Both the position numbers and the translations under genes were made by a program. 64,000 nt of DNA. It comes from Prevotella sp. GTDB taxonomy: Bacteria > Bacteroidota > Bacteroidia > Bacteroidales > Bacteroidaceae. Positions 37,368-45,480 of this stretch are shown here, one piece after another; the stretch's first letter is position 1; every line of letters begins with the position of its first letter. Below the pieces are notes generated by a model that was given only the letters and a program-made list of their open reading frames with translations, ran no database searches and had not been told where the DNA came from. The stretch covers positions 50,781 to 114,780 of the forward strand of contig JAGCOB010000026.1 of assembly GCA_017645645.1 (NCBI GenBank), in the 5' to 3' direction.

Positions 37368-39074
37368 TTATTTTCCCCAATAGAATGTAGCCCCCAGGGT
37401 CAGTGCGCGGTTCTTGTAGGAGCCAGCCAGTTGGTCAAGGGTGCCAGTAGGCTGTCCTGCTATGTCGTGGAAGTCGAGAAAGACATTGCAGTGTTTCCCG
37501 ATGTTCTTGTTGACCTTGACGGAAGCATAGAGGTGTGGGTGCTCATCAGTGTGAGGGTGTTTACTGCTGTAGATAAGCACCGATGAGAGGCGGAAACCGT
37601 TGCCCAACAGGAGGGTGGGTGCCAGTTTCAAGTGGAAGTAATTGTCCTGTCCATGATCCTCTTCATAGTCATGGTAGAAGTCTGCCCCCATTGTCAAGCG
37701 AAAGTTACCCTTGCGCCATGTGGCGGCAGCCTTGACACCCGTCATTCGTTTATCGCCCGTAGGAGTGTCGTTCTCCCAGACGTGGGTGAGACTGCCCGTC
37801 GCGGTAAAGTCCTTACGTTGGTAGGTGTAACGCAGTTCCCCCGTATAATAGAGGTTTGTCTTGTATCCCGTGTTATAGATCCTGCGTGCAGGGTTGAGGT
37901 CGTCGAAGAAGTCGCTGATGTCGGGAAGGAGATAGTCGCGGCTGAAGACTCCCTGAATGAAATGTCCATTCTTCTGCCATCCGGCACTGGTATGCCAGGC
38001 ATGGTTGCTACGGTGGTATGACCAGAGGGTGACATCTTCGCTGACATAGAATTTATCCCAGTAATTGATGAGCCGGAAGCGGTCGCCTATCGTGAAAAGC
38101 CACGGCCCGTTTTTATAGTCCAGTTGTGCGTAGAAGTCGTTGTTCAGCACCTGGCTCCTGGCAATATTCTTGTACCATTGGTTAAGATAGTCTGCCTCCC
38201 ATCCTACGATGACGTTCATTTTCTGGCTGAAGAGCGGGAAACCGACTTCGACATTCAGTGTGGGGATGGTGAAGCGCTGGTCAATATTGCTAATTACCGT
38301 GCTGATATAGTGGAAGTAACTCTCAAACGCCAGATAGGCATCCTGGTCGTTGAGTGTACGGGTATAGCAGATATTGGAGTTCACCCATCGCTGTCGGTTG
38401 ACGACCTCTTCAGGAGAGTTTCCGTATGCCCGTGCCTTCTCGTCCGAGAAGCCCTGCACGAGGTTGAAGTTCAGGTTGTCACGCTCGGAGATGTCCCAAC
38501 TGACGTTTAGGTACAGGTTCTCCGCTCCGCTGCGCATCTTCACCATGTAATCATCGGTGCTATATGCCTTGCCGTATTTCATGTGGGTGAGGGCATAGGC
38601 GCGGATACTGACATTCTTAACCTTGGTGTTCACGTCCGCATACAATTTGCCGTTGCCGTAAGTGTCACCTTCTATGGCAGCCTTGCCGTGTGTGCCTTCG
38701 GGATCCTTGAAGTTGAGGTCGATGATGCCGTCAGTAGCACCAGAGCCTTGTGATACTGCAGGGTAGTTATAGATTTTGATGGTACTCAGCTCGCATGCCT
38801 TGACTTGCTCCAAGATTCCCTCCCAGTCAGTCAGCAGGTCAATATTCCCGATGCACAAGATGTAGTTGGCAGTGATATCGTTACCATCCGTCGACAGCAT
38901 CTCCGGACAGAGATGGAGCACATCCATCAGTGTCATCTCAGGGTCAGGATTCAATCTGTCTACATAGATGACATAATGATCTCCGAAATGCTCGATAATC
39001 TCCTCTTGTGCACAAAGACGAGCTGTGTGGCAGAGGAGGATAGCAGCGAGTATTCCGAAGAGGCGCATTCTCAT
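37368..39074 (-). CDS. Outer-membrane beta-barrel protein (TonB-receptor-like, short plug)
   Basis: This 568-aa protein has a signal peptide (LFGILAAILLCHTARLCAQ). The first ~110 residues (VDRLNPDPEMTLMDVLHLCPEML, GSGATDGIIDLNFKDP) resemble a minimal TonB-receptor plug. The remainder alternates aromatic/polar beta-strands to the end, closing with ATFYWGK, typical of outer-membrane barrels. It lacks an N-terminal carboxypeptidase-like domain and is much shorter than SusC. Its message leader carries the 24-codon relic (39090-39164), ending 15 nt before its ATG. Cargo unknown. Confidence 0.72.
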   Translation of the reverse strand: MRMRLFGILAAILLCHTARLCAQEEIIEHFGDHYVIYVDRLNPDPEMTLMDVLHLCPEMLSTDGNDITANYILCIGNIDLLTDWEGILEQVKACELSTIKIYNYPAVSQGSGATDGIIDLNFKDPEGTHGKAAIEGDTYGNGKLYADVNTKVKNVSIRAYALTHMKYGKAYSTDDYMVKMRSGAENLYLNVSWDISERDNLNFNLVQGFSDEKARAYGNSPEEVVNRQRWVNSNICYTRTLNDQDAYLAFESYFHYISTVISNIDQRFTIPTLNVEVGFPLFSQKMNVIVGWEADYLNQWYKNIARSQVLNNDFYAQLDYKNGPWLFTIGDRFRLINYWDKFYVSEDVTLWSYHRSNHAWHTSAGWQKNGHFIQGVFSRDYLLPDISDFFDDLNPARRIYNTGYKTNLYYTGELRYTYQRKDFTATGSLTHVWENDTPTGDKRMTGVKAAATWRKGNFRLTMGADFYHDYEEDHGQDNYFHLKLAPTLLLGNGFRLSSVLIYSSKHPHTDEHPHLYASVKVNKNIGKHCNVFLDFHDIAGQPTGTLDQLAGSYKNRALTLGATFYWGK

Positions 39075-39089
39075 GTATATGACGGGTGT

Positions 39090-39164
39090 TTACTGAATCT
39101 TAAATACGTAACTGTAGGTGTGCACATAGGCAAGACCTTTCTTCGGCACCACCTCGTTCACCAT
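39090..39164 (-). pseudogene. 24-codon relic of a propeller-like gene, now a leader micro-ORF
   Basis: Minus strand ATG 39164 to TAA 39090 encodes MVNEVVPKKGLAYVHTYSYV then FKIQ. This is nearly the exact C-terminus of the protein at 36405-37322 (MVNEVVPKDGLAYVRTYSFD then YVFKIQ). The bases just upstream (39166-39184) match the 19 bases preceding that gene's ATG. An internal deletion has therefore joined the old leader to an internal Met codon. It lies between a promoter (39197-39204) and the beta-barrel start, so it may still be transcribed and even translated. Confidence 0.8.
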
Positions 39165-39196
39165 CGTTTAATGATGATTGGTTACTAATAATGGTG

Positions 39197-39228
39197 CAAA
39201 GGTACAAAGAAGTGAGCAAAATACAAAA
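39197..39228 (-). promoter_or_regulatory. Promoter of the beta-barrel / propeller pair
   Basis: Minus-strand TACCTTTG (39204-39197) with TTTTG 19 bp upstream. Probably the original promoter of the lost first paralogue, now serving the beta-barrel gene. Confidence 0.65.
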
Positions 39229-39253
39229 TAAAAAAACGCAAACTTGGGAAAAC

Positions 39254-39277
39254 GGTCACACGGTCACAGCTGTGACC
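39254..39277. promoter_or_regulatory. GGTCACA repeat and 16-bp perfect palindrome (possible operator)
   Basis: GGTCACAGCTGTGACC (39262-39277) is a perfect palindrome. An extra GGTCACA half-site precedes it at 39254-39260. It lies between the divergent promoters at 39197-39204 (minus) and 39375-39382 (plus). A dimeric regulator site is possible; no regulator was identified. Confidence 0.4.
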
Positions 39278-39350
39278 ATATTGCCAGAAGGTCTTGAAAT
39301 GCGAAATTTCTTTTATTTAAGATACTCTCGTTCGAAAAAATCAAATATAA

Positions 39351-39382
39351 TTTGTTTTTTTGCTTACTTATTTGTATCTTTG
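39351..39382 (+). promoter_or_regulatory. Promoter of the MBG/dockerin - M64 operon
   Basis: TATCTTTG at 39375-39382 with TTTG at 39351-39354, spaced 20 bp. The leader is about 60 nt to ATG 39448. Confidence 0.7.
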
Positions 39383-39447
39383 CCGTTGAAGTGGGAGAAT
39401 ATCCCAACCTAAAACATTAATATTAACTACTATAAAACATATAGATT

Positions 39448-41658
39448 ATGAAGATAATCGTTCAATTTCTAAAACTATGGTTATGGTTGTTGGCATTCAT
39501 GACTTTGTTGCCGATAGATTGCTTGGCGCAGACGAACTACGAGTTAGTCATAGAAATGAGAGACGGTACTAAACGATTTGCGCCGATTCCTAAAGAATAT
39601 GATAATCTCTATGATTTACCCCATATTATGACATATCCAGATGAAGAAGGAAATACAAGGGGTGAATTTCAAGTGAATTGGAAAGAAGGAGAGAATTATG
39701 GGCAGATTAAAGTTCTTACAAAGGATGTACATCTTGTTTATACCCGAGAAGCAAAATCTGTAACAGTCACAGCAAAGGATTATAGTATATACCAGGGTGA
39801 TCAAATCCCAGAGTTTGATTATTGGACGAGTGGTGTGGAGCTAATAGGTAAGCCAGAATTAACTTGTGAGGCAACTTCTGACTCGCCTGTTGGTAAATAT
39901 CCTATTAAAGTCAGCCGAGGAACAGTGGAAAACGAAGACGTTGTGTTTGTGGATGGCTGGTTATATATTCAGGAACGTGATACACCACCTACATCAATTC
40001 AAGTAACTCCTGATGATCAAGAGATGGTGTATGGTGATCCTGTGCCAGAGTTAACCTATAAGGTGGAAGGTGGTACTCTGAGTGGCACACCAGAGATTAG
40101 TTGTGAAGCAACCTCAACATCGCCAGTAGGCTCGTATCCGATTATAGCCAGTAAGGGCAGTGTTACCACTGACGATGTGATTTACAATACTGCCTACCTG
40201 TCCATTAATAGTGCTCCGCTTACTATTACGGCTAAGAGTTATACTATTAAACAAGGTGAGCCCATGCCGACCTTTGAGGCAGAATACGCTGGTTTCAAGA
40301 ACAATGAGACACCTGCTATACTTAGTGAACTACCGCAGATAGAACCCATTGATGCCGAACGATGGGTTCAAATAGCAGACACCGATACGCCTGGTGAGTA
40401 CACGTTGTTGATTCATGGTCTAACAATAGATGGTAATTATGAGATTGAATATATCAATGGTAAGTTAACGATAGAAGCAGCGGAGCCTGTAGTGATAGAT
40501 CCTGTGGATGATGATGTGATAGTATCCTTCGGTGACGAGATTGACGAAAATACTGACTTGTCGGATAATGTAATAGATAATACCTATTACAATATGGATG
40601 CGAATAACGGCGATGGCTATGATGCTAACACGCAGGCTATTGTACTGAATTCTACGACATCAGCTGACCAGATGAATGCTATTCAAGGTGCAAATGTTGG
40701 CGATGCTTTCATCCATGAAAACTATAATGGTATTATCTTCGAGTTAGCATCAGAAAAAGGAACAGTCAGCGTAGATGTTCAGACTATTGGAACACATGTA
40801 TTGATGGTACAGATAGGCAATAGCGCTCCGACAAAGGTGACGAAGTCAGAGCGTGGAACAGTAAGTGTGCCATACAATGTCGCTGAACCGACCTATGTCT
40901 ATCTTTACGCCACAACAGCAGCTGGTGGTGCTGCTCGTCTCAGCAGAGCAGCAGCTGGTGAGAATAGCGTATTGCTCTACGGATATAAAGTGACGATAGG
41001 AGAATTCTACATCCCTGGTGATGCCAACAGAGACGAACAAGTGAATGTGACGGACATCGTGGCAACGGTGAACTATATCATGAACAAACCGTCTACAGAC
41101 TTTAACTTCGATGCTGCCGATGTGAACAAGGACGGTTATGTAAATGTGACGGACATTGTGGGAACGGTGAATATCATCATGACAGGCAAAGGTGCCTCTT
41201 CACGTCGTTCTGCCGCAACTTCAGGCCACATAGTAATCAGCAGGAACAACATCCAGTTGAGGAATGCGGAAGGCTATATAGCTGCGCAGTTTGACATCCA
41301 CCTGAGTGATGGACAGTCCATCAGCAATGTAGTATTGAATGGTAGCAGCAACCATAACCTGAGTTGGAAGATGGTAGATGCAAACACTTGTCGTGTTGTC
41401 GTCTACTCCATGACGAATGCAGCTTTTCGTGCTAACAACGACAACCTGTTTACCGTCTTCATGAATGGTAGTCAGGATGCTACTATCAGCAACGAGTTAC
41501 TGATTAAGGCAGAGGGCACTACTGGTATTGATGCTATCCGTACGGAGGCTGAGAATGGAAATGTCTACGACTTGAATGGTCGTCAGGTGAAGACTCCTGG
41601 TAAGGGTGTGTATATCATAAAGACGGATAATAAAACGATTAAAATGACACGCAAATGA
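39448..41658 (+). CDS. Surface protein with MBG repeats, dockerin-like module and sorting-type tail
   Basis: This 736-aa protein has a signal peptide ending near DCLAQ. Three MBG-type Ig-like repeats lie at ~105-180, ~188-265 and ~268-350 (VTAKDYSIYQGDQIPEF, EMVYGDPVPELTY, ITAKSYTIKQGEPMPTF). A ~150-residue beta domain follows, then at ~525-580 a dockerin type I-like pair of Ca2+ loops (GDANRDEQVNVTDIVATVNY and DVNKDGYVNVTDIVGTVN). The C-terminus (VYDLNGRQVKTPGKGVYIIK) resembles the short type IX-associated sorting domain of Prevotella proteins. It overlaps the M64 gene by 4 nt. Probably a secreted, surface-displayed adhesin or scaffold; partner unknown. Confidence 0.82.
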   Translation: MKIIVQFLKLWLWLLAFMTLLPIDCLAQTNYELVIEMRDGTKRFAPIPKEYDNLYDLPHIMTYPDEEGNTRGEFQVNWKEGENYGQIKVLTKDVHLVYTREAKSVTVTAKDYSIYQGDQIPEFDYWTSGVELIGKPELTCEATSDSPVGKYPIKVSRGTVENEDVVFVDGWLYIQERDTPPTSIQVTPDDQEMVYGDPVPELTYKVEGGTLSGTPEISCEATSTSPVGSYPIIASKGSVTTDDVIYNTAYLSINSAPLTITAKSYTIKQGEPMPTFEAEYAGFKNNETPAILSELPQIEPIDAERWVQIADTDTPGEYTLLIHGLTIDGNYEIEYINGKLTIEAAEPVVIDPVDDDVIVSFGDEIDENTDLSDNVIDNTYYNMDANNGDGYDANTQAIVLNSTTSADQMNAIQGANVGDAFIHENYNGIIFELASEKGTVSVDVQTIGTHVLMVQIGNSAPTKVTKSERGTVSVPYNVAEPTYVYLYATTAAGGAARLSRAAAGENSVLLYGYKVTIGEFYIPGDANRDEQVNVTDIVATVNYIMNKPSTDFNFDAADVNKDGYVNVTDIVGTVNIIMTGKGASSRRSAATSGHIVISRNNIQLRNAEGYIAAQFDIHLSDGQSISNVVLNGSSNHNLSWKMVDANTCRVVVYSMTNAAFRANNDNLFTVFMNGSQDATISNELLIKAEGTTGIDAIRTEAENGNVYDLNGRQVKTPGKGVYIIKTDNKTIKMTRK

Positions 41659-44009
41659 AACGGTTAGTTCTTTCACTCATCGCGACTATAGCGGTTGCGA
41701 TGGGTATACAGGCACAGCATTGTATCATCAAAAAGACGAATGGTGATAGTATCCAGTGGAATATATCTAGTGCTTATCCTTTCTTCAAGATAGGAAATGA
41801 CGGAAAACCTGTCTGGATTCTCAGTCATGAATATAATGAATATAACCATGAGTCGGAAATGTCAGATATAGAATATATCAGGATTCCATCTTATGAAGAA
41901 GATTATGAATCAGCCCGAAAGGCACTTATTGAGTTCTATAATGCGATGGACGGACCTCATTGGAAACATAATGAAAATTGGTGTACTGACAAACCAATAT
42001 GGGAATGGTACGGTGTAAATGGCTGTGATAACATATCAATAGGTGATCAAGAGCCTTATGTTTCCAGTCTCACTATTGAGAACGCATCAGGAAGTATACC
42101 TGACTGTATTCTCAATATGGGTAATGTAGGAATTATTCGGATTGATGGCAATCTGACAGGAGAGATACCAGAATGTCTGGGTAACCTCTATAACCTCACT
42201 ATGATTGAATTTGGAGATAGTAAAGGCATCGGTGGATTAACAGGAAACATACCCAAATGGATTTGGCCATTGAGATTTAATTTGCAGAATAATAAGTTTT
42301 CTGGTTCGCTGCCAGCTGACCTGTTGGTATATGAAATGGAGCATGCTTATTCGGATGATTATTTCAACATTAACTACAACGACTATAGTGGAAAGATACC
42401 TGAGGCTGTTTTAAATCATCCCAAACTTTCAGAATATTGGTTGAGTTTTGTTTATCAAAATGGGAAAATGGACTTGACAGACCTTTGGGGGATATTATCT
42501 GCCCCTAACACTACGTTCCCAGATATTGATGGCAAGAATATTAACTTAGGGGAGGTCTATAATGCCCATAAGTACACATTGCTATATCAAGGACGCTATG
42601 GTCATCAATGGACAGACCAATTAAACCGTACATTGATTCCCGTTTATAATGCCTACAAGAAGAACGATCCTTCAAACTTGGAGATTGTAGAGATGAATCT
42701 GGGTTCTGGTGACTGGCTTCTACCGACAGACGATGAACTTGCAGAAAACGTAGCGCAGAACAATATCCCATGGATTAATGTCCGCTCGGATGTATGGTCG
42801 GACTATGAATTTTATAGGCAAGATCACAAGATGGGTATGTTGACAAACAGGACTGATGACTACTATACGCCCAAGATGTTCTTGGTTGACCAACAGGGAA
42901 AAGTTGTATGGACAAGTATCATCGATAACACTGGTCGTAAGCAGAATTCCTTTGAATATGTTTCTAATATCTTCTCTGTGATAGAGGATAAACTTGGAAA
43001 GATAGACTATGAAACATATACTTCTACGGACTTCACGGAAGACGGAAAGTGGATTACCTTGCAAGAAGCCACCAGAGGCAATGGCGTCGACATCGTATTT
43101 ATGGGCGATGGCTTTGTCGACATTGACATGGGTGCTGGAGGCGTTTATGAGACGCGAATGAGAGATGCTATGGAGCAGTTCTTTGCCGTAGAGCCATTTA
43201 CATCATTGCGCGATTGTTTCAATGTGTATATGGTAAAAGCAGTCTCGTTGAAGGAAGGTAACTTCGATGATGATACGCATGCCATAGATTATTCTGATGA
43301 GAAGGCATTTGAATACGCTCAAAAAGTTACTAAACTTATTCCTGACCGTCCAATGCGTGTTGTCGTCATCAACAAGAGTGCCTATCAAAACACACGTAGT
43401 AAGACTTCGATATATTATGATGCCTCTTTCGTTGCATATATGGACGATGGTGGAACGGGAATGTCACTCAATCATGAGGCAGGTGGACATGGCGTAGGAC
43501 GTCTGTTGGATGAGTATGTCGAGCCTGGCTATGAAGACGTGACACTCCCAGATGACCTGAAGAGTATCCATGATATAGAGTGGAGTAAATATGGTCGTGG
43601 GGCTAACATCGACTATCACGCTGACCCAACTGAAGTGAAATGGGCTAAATTCATCAACGATGCTCGCTATGATACAGAAGGAATTGGAGTATTCGAAGGC
43701 AGTTGGCTCTATGGTCATGGTGCTTATCGTCCTACTGATAATAGTATGATGCGTCATGGCAATATTCCGTTCAATGCTCCTTCTCGTGAGGCTATCTATA
43801 AGTATGTGATGCAGGAGTCGGAAGGTGAAGGCTGGACCTACGACTACGAGACATTCGTAGCCTTTGATGCAGCTGGTCATACGGAGTTTGTCAACGCACT
43901 GAATAACGCTTCCCGACGTGCACAGCAAAAGGATGCACAATCAATGAGTGAACTTACTGCTCCTCCTGTGCTTAAAAAGGGTACTTGGCGTGATGCGTTA
44001 AAGAAATAG
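41655..44009 (+). CDS. M64-family metallopeptidase with LRR and thioredoxin-like domains
   Basis: This 784-aa protein has a signal peptide (LVLSLIATIAVAMGIQAQ). Residues ~80-270 are leucine-rich-repeat-like (WHKHNENW-type cap, NLTGEIPECLGNLYNLTMIEF). Residues ~300-430 are TlpA-like but the CxxC position reads GRYGHQW, so redox-dead. Residues ~450-765 are an IgA-peptidase M64 domain with NHEAGGHGVGRLLDEY (His607, Glu608, His612). M64 enzymes are zinc endopeptidases, some cutting immunoglobulin A; the target here is unknown. There is no sorting tail. Its ATGA overlap with the MBG/dockerin gene means the two are made together. Terminators follow at 44031. Confidence 0.85.
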   Translation: MKRLVLSLIATIAVAMGIQAQHCIIKKTNGDSIQWNISSAYPFFKIGNDGKPVWILSHEYNEYNHESEMSDIEYIRIPSYEEDYESARKALIEFYNAMDGPHWKHNENWCTDKPIWEWYGVNGCDNISIGDQEPYVSSLTIENASGSIPDCILNMGNVGIIRIDGNLTGEIPECLGNLYNLTMIEFGDSKGIGGLTGNIPKWIWPLRFNLQNNKFSGSLPADLLVYEMEHAYSDDYFNINYNDYSGKIPEAVLNHPKLSEYWLSFVYQNGKMDLTDLWGILSAPNTTFPDIDGKNINLGEVYNAHKYTLLYQGRYGHQWTDQLNRTLIPVYNAYKKNDPSNLEIVEMNLGSGDWLLPTDDELAENVAQNNIPWINVRSDVWSDYEFYRQDHKMGMLTNRTDDYYTPKMFLVDQQGKVVWTSIIDNTGRKQNSFEYVSNIFSVIEDKLGKIDYETYTSTDFTEDGKWITLQEATRGNGVDIVFMGDGFVDIDMGAGGVYETRMRDAMEQFFAVEPFTSLRDCFNVYMVKAVSLKEGNFDDDTHAIDYSDEKAFEYAQKVTKLIPDRPMRVVVINKSAYQNTRSKTSIYYDASFVAYMDDGGTGMSLNHEAGGHGVGRLLDEYVEPGYEDVTLPDDLKSIHDIEWSKYGRGANIDYHADPTEVKWAKFINDARYDTEGIGVFEGSWLYGHGAYRPTDNSMMRHGNIPFNAPSREAIYKYVMQESEGEGWTYDYETFVAFDAAGHTEFVNALNNASRRAQQKDAQSMSELTAPPVLKKGTWRDALKK

Positions 44010-44030
44010 TTTCTATACAATAACTTTTAA

Positions 44031-44062
44031 AGCCTCCAGGCAATCGTTTGGAGGCTTCTTTT
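44031..44062 (+). terminator. Terminator of the M64 operon
   Basis: AGCCTCCA (44031-44038) pairs with TGGAGGCT (44049-44056), followed by TCTTTTATT. Confidence 0.75.
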
Positions 44063-44070
44063 ATTACATG

Positions 44071-44101
44071 AAAAAAGAGAGGTGTTGACCTCTCTTTTTT
44101 T
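44071..44101. terminator. Bidirectional terminator between M64 gene and tRNA-Lys
   Basis: AAAAAAGAGAGGT and ACCTCTCTTTTTTT form a 13-bp stem around GTTG. A-run and T-run flank it, so it can stop transcription from either side. Confidence 0.8.
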
Positions 44102-44102
44102 G

Positions 44103-44175
44103 TGATCCGTTTGGGGCTCGAACCCAAGACCCCAACATTAAAAGTGTTGTGCTCTACCAACTGAGCTAACGGATC
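44103..44175 (-). tRNA. tRNA-Lys (anticodon TTT)
   Basis: On the minus strand, acceptor GATCCGT pairs perfectly with ACGGATC. The D-arm is GCTC/GAGC, the anticodon arm is CAACA-CTTTTAA-TGTTG (anticodon TTT), and the T-arm is TTGGG-TTCGAGC-CCCAA. It is 73 nt with discriminator A; CCA not encoded. Confidence 0.96.
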
Positions 44176-44205
44176 GACTTTGCAGTACTTTTTAAAAATG
44201 CGGTG

Positions 44206-44213
44206 CAAAGGTA
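44206..44213 (-). promoter_or_regulatory. Promoter of tRNA-Lys
   Basis: Minus-strand TACCTTTG (44213-44206), 31 bp before the tRNA 5' end. Confidence 0.6.
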
Positions 44214-44258
44214 CAATGTTTTTTTGGAACTGCCAAATTTCTCAGGATGTTTTTTCTG

Positions 44259-45467
44259 TTAGCGCTCGTGGAGATGCCATACTTGCAGTACTTTGCGGCG
44301 GATGGCAAAATAGTTGAGCAGAGAGACTAATAGATAGAGCCCTATACCAGTCATAATGGCTGGGGTAAGGTTGGAGGCACTATAGCTGGGATAGAGTTGT
44401 CCGAACAGGGGGAGGTAGTAGCCTCGCAAGAGGAGGACAATGATGATGGACAACAGGAGTACCAGTGTGTTAAGGCTGATAGTCAGCAGGTGATAGGGTC
44501 GTGCTACCGCTTGTGGGGAATAGCCTATCAACAGGAGATTGTCAATCTTCTCGGTGTTCTTCTGTAGCAACAGGAAGATGCTGAGCAGGAGGACGTAGAA
44601 GGCGAGGGCACTGATGATGAGTCCTATCACGAGGACTATGCTGATAATGATACGCAGGAAATGGGCAGTACGTGCCGTCTCAGTATCATTCGCCTCTGTC
44701 TCATAACCTTTTGTTGCAAGGAACTCTGCAATCTTCTCGTCAGCGGGATTGCTCACGGTGACGATGAGACGTGAAGGTTTTGGCTGACGGTCAGGGGAGA
44801 GGGTGGCATTCATCTCGTCCATGAACTTCTGGGGTACGAGAATGGTATTAAGATTCTTGGAGAAGGCCACGACATGTCCTGTCAACTCCTTGCTTCCAGC
44901 TGTACCACGAAGGTAGAAGCGTATCTTCACCATCGATACGAGGTCCTCGGAGAGGACTGGCAGTCCCTGGCTGCTGGCAAAGCCGAAATTATAGAGGTTG
45001 AGGTAGTTGCGGGGCAGTACGATAGGAATATCGTTGGAGCCAGACTCCCATTTCCAACGGTAGAGGTCGATATCCATGAAGTCGTCGGGGACTGACTCGA
45101 AGAACATCTCCGTAGAGAACTGTACGCCCATCCGTTCACTGCCAAGGGTGGCAACGACGCTGAAAAGCGAGGGAGTGAAAGAACCTACGTTACTGACAAA
45201 AGGCTGTTGGCGTACCTCGGCAATGTCTTTCTCTGAGAAAGTCGGTGCCTTGCCTGTCAGGGTGCGCATCGTACTCACATGCTTAGCCATCACCATCTGT
45301 CCCGGCTTCATGAAACTGTCGCTGCCAGTGAACATCGGGATGATGTCGGTGGCAAACTGGATAGCAGCAAGGACGATAGTCATACCACAGAGGTTGGCGA
45401 GCACGAAGCCCGCCAACTGTCCTGCGTTCATATGTCGGCTTAACAGCCTGTAGAGTAACTTATTCAA
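44259..45467 (-). CDS. FtsX-like ABC-type permease protein
   Basis: This 402-aa protein has one TM near the N-terminus (~18-42), a large periplasmic domain (~45-265), and three C-terminal TMs (~272-303, ~325-348, ~368-390). This is the MacB/FtsX permease topology. LLLLQKNTEKIDNLLLIGYSPQAVARPYHLL is the conserved cytoplasmic coupling loop. No ATPase gene is adjacent in this window. It lies 13 nt downstream of the DUF4836 lipoprotein gene, so is co-transcribed. Role unknown; possibly lipoprotein or envelope-related transport. Confidence 0.8.
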   Translation of the reverse strand: MNKLLYRLLSRHMNAGQLAGFVLANLCGMTIVLAAIQFATDIIPMFTGSDSFMKPGQMVMAKHVSTMRTLTGKAPTFSEKDIAEVRQQPFVSNVGSFTPSLFSVVATLGSERMGVQFSTEMFFESVPDDFMDIDLYRWKWESGSNDIPIVLPRNYLNLYNFGFASSQGLPVLSEDLVSMVKIRFYLRGTAGSKELTGHVVAFSKNLNTILVPQKFMDEMNATLSPDRQPKPSRLIVTVSNPADEKIAEFLATKGYETEANDTETARTAHFLRIIISIVLVIGLIISALAFYVLLLSIFLLLQKNTEKIDNLLLIGYSPQAVARPYHLLTISLNTLVLLLSIIIVLLLRGYYLPLFGQLYPSYSASNLTPAIMTGIGLYLLVSLLNYFAIRRKVLQVWHLHER

Positions 45468-45480
45468 GATTCACAATGGA

